Assembly: GCA_029582165.1 (NCBI GenBank)
Contig: CM055891.1
Coordinates: forward strand, 32,652,832-32,716,831
Length of the DNA stretch: 64,000 bases
From: Portulaca oleracea
Taxonomy: Eukaryota > Streptophyta > Magnoliopsida > Caryophyllales > Portulacaceae
Direction: 5' to 3'
Of the stretch, positions 44,565 to 56,336 are shown in pieces. The translations under genes were made by a program, and so were the position numbers. The notes below the pieces were generated by a model, which did no database searches, was not told where the DNA came from, and worked only from the letters and a program-made list of their open reading frames with translations. Each line of letters opens with the position of its first letter. The first letter of the stretch is position 1.

Positions 44565-44949
44565 TTATACATATGTACATTATTATTTTCACCAATTGGG
44601 TGGGATACACAAAAATGTCCAAACTTTGAACTGATACGTAGTTTTCAATGCCCTATTCTTTCAAGCAAAAGTAATTAATTCACCTATACCTTATGTAATT
44701 TCCATCACATGAATACATGATAGATTCACATATATTTTCAACCATACGGGTATAACATTTAATGCCAATAGTGCAATTGTTTCTACACATGATGAATCAA
44801 CAAATCTAATTGAGTGATAAGGGAGAATGGAGTTTCATTTTTTTATTTTTTTTTATAGTTTAGGGTATGAGATAGTACTGAGCCAATCTTTAATCTATTA
44901 AGATAGGAGATTCTCTCTTGAGATAGAAGACTCAGTTATCATAGTTCAC

Positions 44950-45710
44950 TAAGCTTATTTTGGAGTGACTCGGGACGGGACTTGCATGATGTTTCAGTTG
45001 ATGATAGGGATGAAGATGATGGGTATTGAAGAAGAATACAAACAAACAAGAAAATCACAAACAAACTCTAGAATTTGGAGAAAACAACTGAGAAACCTTA
45101 GAAAATCAACAATCAAGAACATCAAAGAAATATGGAGTTGGATAAAGGGCTGGAAACCAGGCCACCACCAAGAACACTAACAACCACCCAAGAATTGATA
45201 AAGGATGCACAACCACAATTCAAGAAGAGAAAGAAGAGATTGACTTGCAAACACAACCATGAAAAAAATCATGGATAAGTAAACAATATTTCAAGAGAAT
45301 AAGCCCTCAAGCTTTGCATTTTCATTTCTTCAATCATCAAAATCTAAGTTCTTTACAATGAAGACTTTACATGTATATATAGGGAGGGAGGTAAAACGGA
45401 GGAAATTACAAAGGGAAGGGAAGACCCAAAAGAAAGAAGAGAAAACGAAAATCTGCCGAAAAAATGAAAATGACACGATCGTGTCGTTACATGACACGAT
45501 CATGTCAAAACGATGGAAGGGATCACACGAGTGTGGCATGATATGACTCAGGGTAACTTTGAGTAAAATTATGTTACAGACGTTGAACAGTGCATTCACC
45601 AAATTCATTTGAGTAAAATTAGGTAACTTAAAGTAAGTTTAGATAAGGTGAAAAACTTAACTAGCAACCAATCTTTCTTCAAACTTATCTAGATATATCC
45701 AAATTATTTA
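44950..45710 (-). mobile_element. LTR-like remnant with phased palindromes (boundaries uncertain)
   Basis: On the minus strand: palindromes GACACGATCATGTC (45493-45506) and GACACGATCGTGTC (45472-45485), 21 bp apart, lie upstream of a TATATATA box (45374-45382), the same layout as U3 of the copia LTR. No TG..CA ends or target duplication could be fixed. The 71-residue plus-strand frame at 44965 has no domain. Confidence 0.4.
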
Positions 45711-46051
45711 CACAATGAAATTTTATATGTAAAAGAACCTTTTTTTTTCACAAGATAAGAGAGTGTGATAGTTAAGCGTCTTTACCCATGAGACAACGCC
45801 CGATTAAATCATCTCTAAAAATGTTACAAAAACTTATAGACTCTTGAAGGCTAAAACTTATATGTAATTAAAGAGTAACCTGTCTTTACTATCTAATTTG
45901 CTTCTGAATTTCCTTCTATATAGATATGGTTGAAAGCTACTTGATCACATAGTGAACTTAATTGCTTGATATGTCAAACCAACAAAATCTTTCAAGGGAT
46001 GAACCATTCATTCTGAATAGCTTTGATGACCATAAGTTGACTCCTTTTTTA

Positions 46052-46132
46052 GAGTGCGTTTGGTTGGTCAATAACTCCGGGGAAATGGTCAATTTTCCCC
46101 GGGAATCCCTGGGGTTCCTACCAAATGCTCCC
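46052..46132. mobile_element. 81-bp Tourist-like MITE
   Basis: Left GAGTGCGTTTGGTTGG, right ACCAAATGCTCCC, flanked by TTA (46049-46051, 46133-46135). Nearly the whole length folds on itself (ACTCCGGGGAAATGGTC / AATTTTCCCCGGGAATCCC). Confidence 0.8.
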
Positions 46133-47204
46133 TTAGTTGCAAATTTAATACCTTATCTGAAGGTCCTGGCTTCTGCTTCCAAAATGTGATGAATCTCTGA
46201 TCCAAAATTGAATACTTGTGCATTGATTAGGTTACGCATTAGCTATACCTCCAACTATTGAATTTGCTGGAATACAAGAAACTTTGTGGAGCGAGGAACC
46301 ATCAAAATCAATTTTGACGAAACCACACGGAAAAAATTCCACCGCACAGTAGAGATTGAAGTATTGATTATTCTCGTTGGGGAAGTAGCTAAGCCTGTTT
46401 ACCTTTCACCATCCACCAAGCCATACATAAGCCATGTATCAAGAACTCAAGATGGTATGGTTGATAGGGTTTTCAACGTCTAGGGATGACGCATTAATCA
46501 AATGAACCATTAAATACTATGCCACGACCAAACTTTTATGTTTTAATTGGTAAAAAATAATGGGGACCCATTACACTGACGTAAGATGACAAATTTCGGA
46601 CAACTAATTCAATGGAAAGATACTTCAACTAATGAAATAAAAAAAAAACTAAATATATATTTGGCTGCCACCTTAGTAGTGGCAGATTTAGATTTTTTGA
46701 TTAGGGGTGATCAATACACTATTATATTCATATGATAAACATAAAATCTATAATTTTTATCTTAAGTTGTACTAAATTATTAATTTTTTTTGATGTTAAC
46801 GGTGGTCGTGACCACCTTCGACATAGCTTTGGATCCACCAGTGCACTTAAGCCTATATTTTACAAATTGAAACTTCAAAGTCTTGGTAAACACTTTGAGT
46901 TCCATTTACTTAATGTGTCATCCTTTAGGATAAAAAATCCATGAATGGTATATGGTGCTTTTCAAATCAAGAAGGTTATCAATCAAACCCCAGTGGGTAC
47001 ATTGAGCCCACATTTCAGAAATGAAAGCCCATATTGTGACTTTAGGCAATTGGACTATTGACATTGGCAGCTGTAATCCTCTGATTATGGGCCTGGCCCA
47101 CTCCATAAACTACAGCATTACATGACTAGAGCAATAAAGTCACTTTTGTGTGGGATGATCTTCAATTCTTCATCTCAAATATGTAAATGTAACAATGCTT
47201 TTGA

Positions 47205-47462
47205 TATATTCCATTCATTTCATGTTAGTTTTTCATTTAATTGGCGGTTGTTTTTCTTCGACATCACTTTTTGATTGATAATCTGTTATATAAAATTTTA
47301 TTAATAATTATAATATTATATTTTTAGGATAGTATTTTTTTATTATGAATTTAGTTATTTTATCTAACAGATCCTTGTATGTATTGAGAAATTTATGATA
47401 AAATTTTTAAAATTTGATAACATAATTTTCAAAAGTGACAAATAATATGAAACAGGAGAGTA
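47205..47462. mobile_element. Stowaway-like MITE, diverged
   Basis: Left TATTCCATTCATTTCATGTT and right GACAAATAATATGAAACAGG are inverted. The interior is AT-rich. Confidence 0.55.
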
Positions 47463-47553
47463 TTTAAATACATGTATTACTGTGAATTTCAATATGAAAA
47501 TGACTTATATATTTATATCAAATAATACAAGCACGAGAGACATTTATTATTTA

Positions 47554-47814
47554 AGCCCCATTTTTTTATACGGTTGGCTGCGGTGTTGTAATCGGAATTT
47601 GAAAAAGTGTGGTGAGTTATGGTGAATTGTGGTGAATTGTGATGAGAATTATGGTAAGTGAGGTAAGTGAGGAGAGGGAATACGAAAAGTAGAGGAGAAA
47701 AGTAAAGAGATATATTGGAAATCATTGTGTTGTGGTGTGATGAAGTGAGGTTGAAAATAAACAGTACTACAGTGTGGTACCACACCGCAATTTAACACAT
47801 AAAAGAATGTGGCC
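47554..47814. mobile_element. Tourist-like MITE (GTTCTTTTATGCGG family)
   Basis: 261 bp flanked by TTA (47551-47553, 47815-47817). Left AGCCCCATTTTTTTATACGG, right ACACATAAAAGAATGTGGCC. The interior GAATTTGAAAAAGTGTGGTG is shared with 39215. Confidence 0.87.
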
Positions 47815-48761
47815 TTACTTATTTGCGAGAAGTCAAATAATATATGAAAATGACTGAATTTTTTTTAATCATCAATAGGTTTTTAAATAACGAAAATTTA
47901 AATATGTGTACGCTAGAGAAGTCAAATATAGGCTCACAGTGTCGGCATCACCCATGGCCATTGATAAATCAAAAAGGTCAAATTAGCGCAAGCGAAAAGA
48001 CAAAACTGCCGATTGCTTTTCTTTGCTAGTCAATTACTTGAGTTTTATTACTTACAAAAAATCATTATTACGTCATATTTATTTTTATAAAATTATATAA
48101 ATAAGTTGCTGCCTAGCTTCCCTCAAGATGGGGTGGCCATTGCGTCTTGACTCTAGACTTTTACAAACGGTGAATAGATTTGAGTTGAGTTGACATCAGA
48201 TCGGGTTTGGTTCGGTTAAGTGAAGTTTATATTTGGCTAACTTTGAATGAGTTTTCAAATATGTTCGAGTGAAATTCTTTCAGATTGTAAACCGACATTC
48301 ACTATTCGAATTGCTATCATCTAGGAAAACCATTGTTAAATATCTTAACTACAAATTAGTGGAAGAAAGCCTCATGCTACTATGTTTTATAATGACAAAT
48401 CTAGATAAATGAAGGAAACATTGATCATTACAAAATCATCAAATGAACATCTTGTTAAAGTAATGGTGCGGCAAACATTATTGAGAATTGGTTCAAGGAT
48501 TAACGATTGGTCTAGCAAATGACTATGAATCCCTTTGGCATATTTCGTCCATACTCACGCGTTGTCTAAGAAAGCTTCTTACGAAGTCATCCATCTCAAG
48601 ACTATTATATTCTTAGCGCGTTCAATTGGTGAGTTCCTAAATGAAGAACTTCCTAAAAGAAATGCGCACATTCATGATATAATTAGTTATTTCAATCCTT
48701 CATGATATAATTAGTTATTTCAATCCTTTATAACACACATCTTGTTCATTGGTTAAATTAT

Positions 48762-48928
48762 TTTCAAGTTTAGATGGATAAATTAAGATAAGTTATGATG
48801 CTTTTTTTGGAGAATTGTGTTTTTAGAGTGGATGTTTTTTTAAAAAAGATTGTGTTAGGTTTGGATATGTTCGGATAAGTTAGGATAAGTTGGGAGAACT
48901 ATATCCAGTCTAATCAAATAACATGGCC
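48762..48928. mobile_element. MITE with ATGTTCTTTGGAT-type ends, second copy
   Basis: Right end AATCAAATAACATGGCC followed by TTA. Interior TTTTTTTGGAGAATTGTGTT, TAGGATAAGTTGGGAG. The left end is decayed. Confidence 0.5.
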
Positions 48929-49020
48929 TTAAGAAGTTTTTAAGAGATGACTTATTGAGATAGTAATACATTTGCTCAAATGATGAATGATTGATATATC
49001 TACTATATTGAAAATTCAAT

Positions 49021-49300
49021 TAGCGTCGGTAAAAATTCAGATCTAAGTAAATTGGAGTCGATCAAATTTGATCAATATCAAAATTTAGACGAGAAATTGA
49101 TGTTCGGACCCAATTTTTTCGGGTCGGATAATTTGGACAAAATTAAATTTCGATCAAATCAAGTTCAGACAATCGAAAAAAGAAATACTGTGTTTGAATA
49201 TTCAGTTAATTTGATCAATATCAAAAGAGGGTCTGGACGAAACCGGTTGGGGTTAGACAAATCCGTCCATTCAAATCGAACAAAACTTTATCGGCACTAA
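49021..49300. mobile_element. MITE with AGTGCYGRYAAA ends
   Basis: Left TAGCGTCGGTAAAAATTC, right AAAACTTTATCGGCACTAA. The interior CGATCAAATTTGATCAATAT and TTGATCAATATCAAAAG are inverted arms shared with 16238-16520 and 62690-62945. Confidence 0.7.
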
Positions 49301-51190
49301 TTTCAACCAGTAAATACTGCGCGAATTCCCAGTAAAAAATAACACACACTATTGCAATTGCAATATCATTGGGGGAAAGAAAATCAATGACCTAAAACTA
49401 AAAATATTGCCTGACAAACAAAAGATAGGTGGGGGGAAGAGAAGCTAGCTAGATTAGGAATCCAACTTTTTTTAGTATCCGATGCATTTGGTCAATTATT
49501 GGGAGCAACAATAAATCTCTACTCAACTCAAATTCAGAGCCTTTAATTTTGTTTTTCATTTATTTGATGAGCCCTATGAAACTATGAAAGTTTTAAAAAG
49601 AAAGGAAAAATAAAAAGTAAAAATAATACACTTCAAAAGGACATTCATAATTTAGAAATATGTGAATGTGATTGTGAAAGTAAGAAAAAGTTTCAATGAT
49701 TTGAGCTCAAGTGGTTTGACTCAAAAGGAGCTCTACTCCACCATCAATTTCTTACATAATTTACATATATACACATTATTCTCAACCTTGTGGCGTTAGG
49801 AAATAAATCATGAATTTGGTGTTTATTATAAGATGTTTATTTTATAGATTTTTCTAAGAAATTTAAGAAATTATTGGTTGAAATAGTCTTGTTCGAAAAT
49901 TTGTTAAATTCTAAAATGTTGTTTGATTCAGATATTTCTATCATATCGACTGCAATTTAATTTTGAACATTTTACTTATAGATTGTATTCATTACTCTTT
50001 TGTCACTAATTTACTAAAAAGAACAAGCGCAAACTGATTGGATTTTAGAGATAATCTTTACCGTAGCAGATGGAGATATATATAATTGAAAATAAGTTAT
50101 TCTATTCAAATCATCCTTATAAGTTGATTCAAATCATTTGCTTTCTATCAGCAAAATGATCAAAAGTTTACTCGAAGGTGACATTTACTCTGTGAAAAAG
50201 ACCAGGAAATACTAAAGTTTTGAAAAATAACCGCAAAATGACCTTTTATGAATATCACGTTATAATTATTTTTTAAAAAAACTCAGGACCTTCCCATTTT
50301 TTTTACAAATTAAATGTCACCTTCAAACAATTTTCTTTACAAAATTATGAATTGAATTTTATGAATGATAACTCTCAAGTGGCTACAATATTGGTAACTT
50401 GCTATTGCAATTAGTACCATATTACCAACATACATAAAATAAAATAAAGTCTTATATTGAAAAGATGTATCTTTATCTTCGCCAATAGACAATAATAAAC
50501 TTGACTTCGATTAAATAGGCCATTGTGGACAAAACAATTCATCCCCCAACCATGAAAAAGTTAAAGAAGAAGAAGAAGAAGAAGAAAAAAGAGTAATAAA
50601 TCGTACAACAATCGAAATTCAACTCTACATTTCCCCGGATCCCATCATACCCCACCAAGCAACCATGATTGTTGTGGCAATCTTATAATTTTATGAAATA
50701 TTGACTTTTCATAATATATATTGTCTACCAACAATTATTTTCGTCCTCCATCTTCTTTATTTCTTGCTTTTTAATTTTTTAATCAACTCTTCTGTCCATC
50801 CTAGCCAGGCAATACTTTAAGAACAAAAAAACGTGATCAATAGACTATAATCCCTACCTTTATCATACCATGATATGCTTTTGACATCAATTTGACATCA
50901 ATTTAGACCTAAATACATAATTTGAACATGCATGTAGTGATCTTTAAAGAACTTTCGAAACCTCGGTTGGTCTTCACAAAATTTTTTGTGGGTCTATTAG
51001 CTAGCTAGGCTCACTTAATCTGTGGATACCTGAGAATAATACTTGCTAATATAACATTATTTATATTTAAATCTCTCCACACAGACAAAAATGGAACCCA
51101 TAATAGAAGGTTAGTCGCCAATACTCATCACCCTTTTCTGAAGAAAGGTAAAAACAATGAAAACCCTTCTTTCTAAGTATTTACCAAATA
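49301..51190. other. Intergenic, AT-rich
   Basis: About 1.9 kb with no gene, RNA or clear element. AAG-repeat stretch at 50566-50590. Confidence 0.5.
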
Positions 51191-51322
51191 CTTAGGTCCC
51201 ATTCTTTGGAGGGGTAGGTAAGTAAGTTACTAGATAAGTTATGTAAGTTAAGTTGTAGATGTAGGTAAGAGTATTGCAGGTTAAGTTAGTAAAGTTAAGT
51301 AAAAGTTAAGTTAGTATAAGTT

Positions 51323-52252
51323 CAATAAATTACTAAAAGGTACCCTATGTTTTGCGGTATCTATTTTTAGGGGACCATATTATTGAAAATAATTTATAAG
51401 TACCCTGTGTTTTGTAGTACCTATTTTCTGGTGACAAATTATCTTTTAGATTTATTGCAAGATCTCAAGACTATGTAAAATTGCAAAAATATCCCTACCT
51501 TCATAAAAACTTGTCAATTTATATTTCCACCTGCATTACTATTTGTTTTAAAGAATTAGCATCTTAGTAATGCAGAGCATATAGTAATTCTTTAAAACAA
51601 ATCATCAAAGAGCACTTGTCAATGAAAAATATGGAGATACTAATTCTTTAAAGGGAAATTGGATTTAAATAATCCAAACTTTGGGCGATAGTAGATTAAA
51701 TAATCTGAACTTTAGATTTGGTTCTAAATAATCTGAACTTTGACCCCTTTGAATTCTAGTAGTACGCCATCAAGTTAAGTTGAACTTAACTCGGCGAGTA
51801 AGCTGACATGGAACAACTAAAAAGCCTAGGCACGTGCCTCCGTCGTCATGTCATCCCGCCACCGAGTTAAGTTGAAGTTAAGTTAAGTTCAACTTAACTC
51901 GGTGGCGTGTTACTAGAATCCAAGGGGATCAAAGTTCAGATTATTTAGAATCAAATTTAAAGTTCAGATTATTAGTCTACTATAGCCCAAAGTTCAGATT
52001 ATTTAAATCCAGTTTCCCTTCCTTAAAACAAATAGTAATGCAGGTGGAAATATAAATTGACAAGTTTTTATCAAGATAGCGATATTTTTGCAATTTTACA
52101 TAATTTTGGAGATCTTGTAATAAATCTAAAAGATAATTTATCACCAGAAAATAGATATTACAAAACATAGGGTACCTAAAAATTATTTTCAATAATATGG
52201 TCCCCTAAAAATAGATAACGCAAAACATAGGTTACCTTTTAGTAATTTATTG
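51323..52252. mobile_element. Mutator-type foldback MITE nested in the outer MITE
   Basis: Perfect 9-bp target duplication GTATAAGTT (51314-51322 and 52253-52261), diagnostic of Mutator-like transposition. Long inverted arms start CAATAAATTACTAAAAGGTA, with CTATGTTTTGCGGTATCTAT continuing for about 160 bp. It is itself interrupted by a third element. Confidence 0.88.
51651..52020. mobile_element. Innermost inverted-repeat element
   Basis: 370 bp with arms of about 125 bp (AAGGGAAATTGGATTTAAAT, against ATTTAAATCCAGTTTCCCTT) full of AATAATCTGAACTTT words. The loop has a further inverted pair, CAAGTTAAGTTGAACTTAAC and GTTAAGTTCAACTTAACTCG. No clear target duplication. Confidence 0.8.
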
Positions 52253-52367
52253 GTATAAGTTGGTAAAATTATGTAGGTAAAAATTATGAAAGTTAAATTT
52301 AACTTTCATCCCAAAAGATTAGGGTTAATTACCTATATATCTAGCACTGAGAAGCCGCCTTAGAGTA

Positions 52368-52536
52368 CTCTCCGTTCTTTTATGCGTTAACGCATCCAAA
52401 CGCAACGCAACTTATCGCAACCCTATCGTAACATAACGCACATTACCATTACTTTTTAACTATTTCCGCCGCAACTTAACGCAACACAAACGCAAACGTA
52501 ACGCAACGCAAACACAACGCACAAAGGAACGGGACC
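52368..52536. mobile_element. MITE with GTTCTTTTATGCGTTAACGC end, sister of 43864
   Basis: The first ~75 bp are almost identical to 43864-44004 (CGCATCCAAACGCAACGCAA, CATTACCATTACTTTTTAAC). The right arm is longer, with a CGCAAACGTAACGCAACGC expansion. Confidence 0.85.
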
Positions 52537-53572
52537 AATCAAGGTACTCCATTTCAGCTAATAATTTTAATATACTCTATTCTTAGAGTTGTACACCTAA
52601 ACTTAAAAACAATTGGTAGTAGTACTCCATTTCATTAATGTGAAAAAACAAAAGTCACCCTAACAACCTGTCAGTCTCAGTATTTGGTTTATACATTGAC
52701 AGGACTGTATCATATCATGTATACGTATATGCTGCGTGCATAAATAACAGTAAACGGTTAACAGTCGTGTGCATGACAAAGATTACTTCCCAATACCATC
52801 ACCCTAACTTTTTCAATCACAACACTAAAAGCTCGTCTACCAGGAGCTCTCAAAATTTTGTCCAATTGGAATAACTGAGTTTGCTGCCCCGTTAATATTG
52901 ATTCAACTGACTAAAAATTCAAATATAATATTTCTCACGGAAAGCGTTTGGTTGGTTAAAAATTCTCAAATTGACCCATTTTCCTCATGTTTGGTTGAAT
53001 GTTGACATTGAAAAAAGTTTTTATAGAAGGCCCACAATTTCCCACTTTCACTTGTATTTCTATTGTCGACCCTAACCCGAATTTATGTCTGTATGTCCGA
53101 ATTATCCGACCCATCCTATTCTATGAAAACTAGACAACAATCATCAACTACTCATCCAAATTTCACATCAACCTATTTGACCGATCCAAATTTCAACCTG
53201 AACCCAAATTTTTGCGAAAGCAGAGTCTTTCCAACTCCACCACTCCTTTTTATTAACCTTTTTTTTCTTTGCCAACTGTTGTTTAGTGATGTGGGAAAGC
53301 ATTATTTCTACAAAAAGCGACAAGAACGTGGACTCACACATCCAATACCCAACAAATTTCCTTGAAAAGACAAATGAGCAATTAGCAATCAGCACCCCAC
53401 CACTCATCCCTAAAACAAGGGGGAGATTAGCCTTGGAGAAGAGTCAGTCAATATCTTCATTTCCTCAAAAACTCTTACACTACACACTCCACCAAATCCC
53501 CTTCATTTCCTCTTCTAAGTTCCTCCCCAAACACACTCCAAAACCATAGCACATTAGCACCAACAAATAACA

Positions 53573-54184
53573 ATGGGATCAGAGGGTGACAAACTACCCT
53601 TATTCACACTCCCAGTTCTAAAGAACCTCAAGCATTCCGGCAACCTGTGTTCGCCCCTACACACAAACGCCTCCGTCCCATTCCGGTGGGAGGAGCAGCC
53701 AGGGAAACCTCGCCTCGCTCTCCCACCGAACAACACCATCCCCAAGTGCCTTGAGCTGCCGCCTCGCCTCCTCTTCGCGGCCGATGCAAGGTTGATTACC
53801 AAAACGCCCTCCCCCACCACCGTCCTCGAGGGGCCCTACAATTCCGTCGGACGGTCCGTGTCCTTCAGCTTCCTCAGGAAAGGGCAGCTGCCACCTCATC
53901 ATGCGGCCGTTGGCAGCACGAAGAGGGATAAGGGCAGTCTATTTGGGTCATGGAGGAGGAAAACCGGGGCACGTAAGAGTAGCGCCGAAAGTGAATTGCA
54001 CGGGGGTAATTTCGTCTTTCAAAGCGTGTCCGACGGTGGCGGCACGGGGAACTTCAATGGTGAAGGGGAAGCAGCGATGGCGGTGGCGACAGTGGGTGGG
54101 AAGAGGGACGTCTCCGGTTTGTCACAAGCTAAGTCTCACTTCTGGGTAAGTTCAATTAATTCTCGCTATATCAAATGATTACGA

Positions 54185-54260
<76 letters not shown>

Positions 54261-56336
54261 AGTTAATGCTAGCTAGTGTCAGTGCTCTGACTAGATAAGC
54301 TTCAGTTCACAGCAGAATGAGTATCAAATGATTGCGATATATGATTGATAACAAGACACACTGCTCACACACAAAAAGAAGTAAAGAACCACTTGCTCAA
54401 AACTGGGTTTAAATGCATTCAATGTGGGAAAGTATTCATGCATATCACAAATATAAATATGGTAACGCTAGGCTCGTATCGACCAACCAACTGAAGGAGA
54501 CCCCATCATAGTGGCCTAAGATATGGGAGTTCAGATTTTGACTCAAACATGAACCAAACATACCCTAGTAACACCCACCCCCCCCCCCCCAAAAAAAAAA
54601 AAAAAGAAAAGAAAAAGGGTTCATGAATCAATGGTAGAGCTGCACTTCTTTACAAACACATACATCAATGGCCCCAATGACTAGCTCAAACAGTATTGCT
54701 TCGACATGTTCAATCATAGTCCACAATCCCAAAGTCTTGTCTAGGAAGGGTAGGGACGGAGAGCAATTGTTTGAAAATTACCTGACTCAAACTTTGAAAA
54801 TTTGATGATAAGTTTCTCAACAAGTCAACATATACATTGATCCATAGGAATACACAACTATCATTAGATTCATATTGAAAATACTTTCATACAAATATAT
54901 CATATGATTTTTGCCAATATATATTACTAGCAAATGATAGTCTTCCTTGGGAAAAATAGAAAAGAAAAGCAAATGATAGTCAACAGATCGTCTTGGAGAT
55001 TGTGAGAAGTCAAAAGTGGCAATTATTTTGAGAGGGAGGGGTAGTCCATAGGAACTCTCTTAGGTTGCAAAAAGTGTCCATTCTTTCTCCGGCTGTCAAC
55101 AGAGAAGGGAGTGTTCATTTCCCAAGCTACTAAAGGAAGGGTGAACCTTGCATCGGGTTAGCTGAGAAGATCCCCATGATCAGTTGATAACGACATAACA
55201 AAATCGTCCCGAAACTTTAAGGTGATCTTAAAGTTCCTTGATTTCCCAACAGCATATCCAAACTACCACCACCAAGGACAACTAAATAGCAATCAATAGT
55301 AAGGTGATTAATTAAGGGTCCAATTGAAACCACACATTAATCAAACTGCTTTAACCCTTTCTTGTTCAGAGGATATAGGCTTGTTTAAAAATTGATAATT
55401 GATTAGTTTTAAGAAACCTAACACGCTAGGGGGTGTAGACTTTGACACCTACTCTAAATCATTGTAGGGTCCACGTACTTTGTCATGACATTTCTAGGCT
55501 AAAATCATGCCCCTCAAGCTTTAATTTGATGATTAATACTCATTCATTTGGTGCCAAAAATGGAGCCTCCCAATGGCCCTACCATGCCATTATCAAGTTG
55601 TGTCACTAAACACATATTAAACTAGAGTTGCACATAGTTTTTCCTTGTTGTTTACAGCTAATTCACATGTTGAGGCCAGCATTGCAACCTTATGCCTAGA
55701 CCTGTCAATTCGGTCGGGTCGGGTTCGGTATGCTCTGTATTCCGGGTTTGTAATGTTTCAAGTTTGAAAAACCGGGTCAGCTTTTGCCAGAACTATTGAT
55801 GCTTTTGGGTTGCACCTACTATACAATAAAGGGCTTAGTTATATATCATAAACACACTGGTCCACGCGCCAAAGTAGCGTTACTGTCAACTATTCTTCCT
55901 ACTACAGCTGCCCTAATGGATTTTTGTCTAAATCCTTATCATAATTCACAAAAAAGGGCAACCACAAACTAGAAAGCATATTAGATCTTCTTACACAAGT
56001 TTCGTAACCTAGGTTATCGACATACTTAAGTTCTAAGGATCTTTCTTTGTTCCTTGTCAGTAACGTTAGCATAGAAAAGAAGGGAAAAACGACGACTAAC
56101 CCTACAACAGAGCAAATTGTTTGTAGGAACTAGAAATAGTCATATGCATGGCAAGGATATGATGTGATAGTTGCAAAGATTAAGCAGCAAATATAGATGA
56201 ATATTATTTCGAGGACCACAAGTTCTGAAATGGTGGGGTTTCTATTTTTGTTGTTATCATGCAGGCAACAATGTATGGGACCTTCAAGCAGGCCATCCCA
56301 AGGAGGAGCACCAAATGCAAGAAAGACGCGCCGTAG
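53573..56336 (+). CDS. DUF688 family protein, two exons
   Basis: Plant-specific protein of unknown biochemical function. Exon 1 (53573-54145) encodes 191 residues. The family hallmark VPFRWEEQPGKPR lies at about residues 36-48, with a KCLELPPRLL motif after it and a basic, low-complexity C-terminal half. A consensus donor follows (TGG|GTAAGT). After a 2119-bp intron, an acceptor (ATGCAG) opens exon 2 (56265-56336) in phase 0: ATMYGTFKQAIPRRSTKCKK then DAP and stop. This WxxMYxxFKQxIPxxS tail is the conserved C-terminus of the family, which confirms the splice. Total 214 residues. If the donor were not used, translation would stop 10 codons later. The intron holds a large TATC microsatellite. 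The distal promoter overlaps MITE debris. Confidence 0.85.
54184..54260. repeat. (TATC)n microsatellite in the DUF688 intron
   Basis: About 19 uninterrupted tetranucleotide units, 39 bp after the splice donor. Likely highly polymorphic. Confidence 0.95.
54575..54610. repeat. Poly-C followed by poly-A run in the intron
   Basis: A run of about 14 C is directly followed by a longer A run. Prone to slippage and sequencing error. Confidence 0.85.
55696..55792. repeat. GGGTCGGGT repeat in the DUF688 intron
   Basis: Starts CCTAGACCTGTCAATTCGGT and ends GGGTCAGCTTTTGCCAG. A short copy of the GACCC family with the AGACCTG/TGCCAG ends. Confidence 0.55.

Larger units (their letters stand above)
51195..52324. 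mobile_element. Outer Tourist-like MITE of a three-deep nest
   Basis: Left GGTCCCATTCTTTGGAGGGG, right TCATCCCAAAAGATTAGGG, flanked by TTA (51192-51194, 52325-52327). Its own body is 51195-51322 plus 52253-52324; everything between is inserted. The body carries AAGTTAAGTTAGTA-like words on both arms. Confidence 0.75.

Noticed and set aside
44965..45180. 71-residue Lys/Thr-rich frame
   Set aside because: Low-complexity A-rich DNA within an LTR-like remnant; no motif.
45962..46189. 75-residue plus-strand frame
   Set aside because: Runs straight through the 81-bp MITE; the rest has no recognisable domain.
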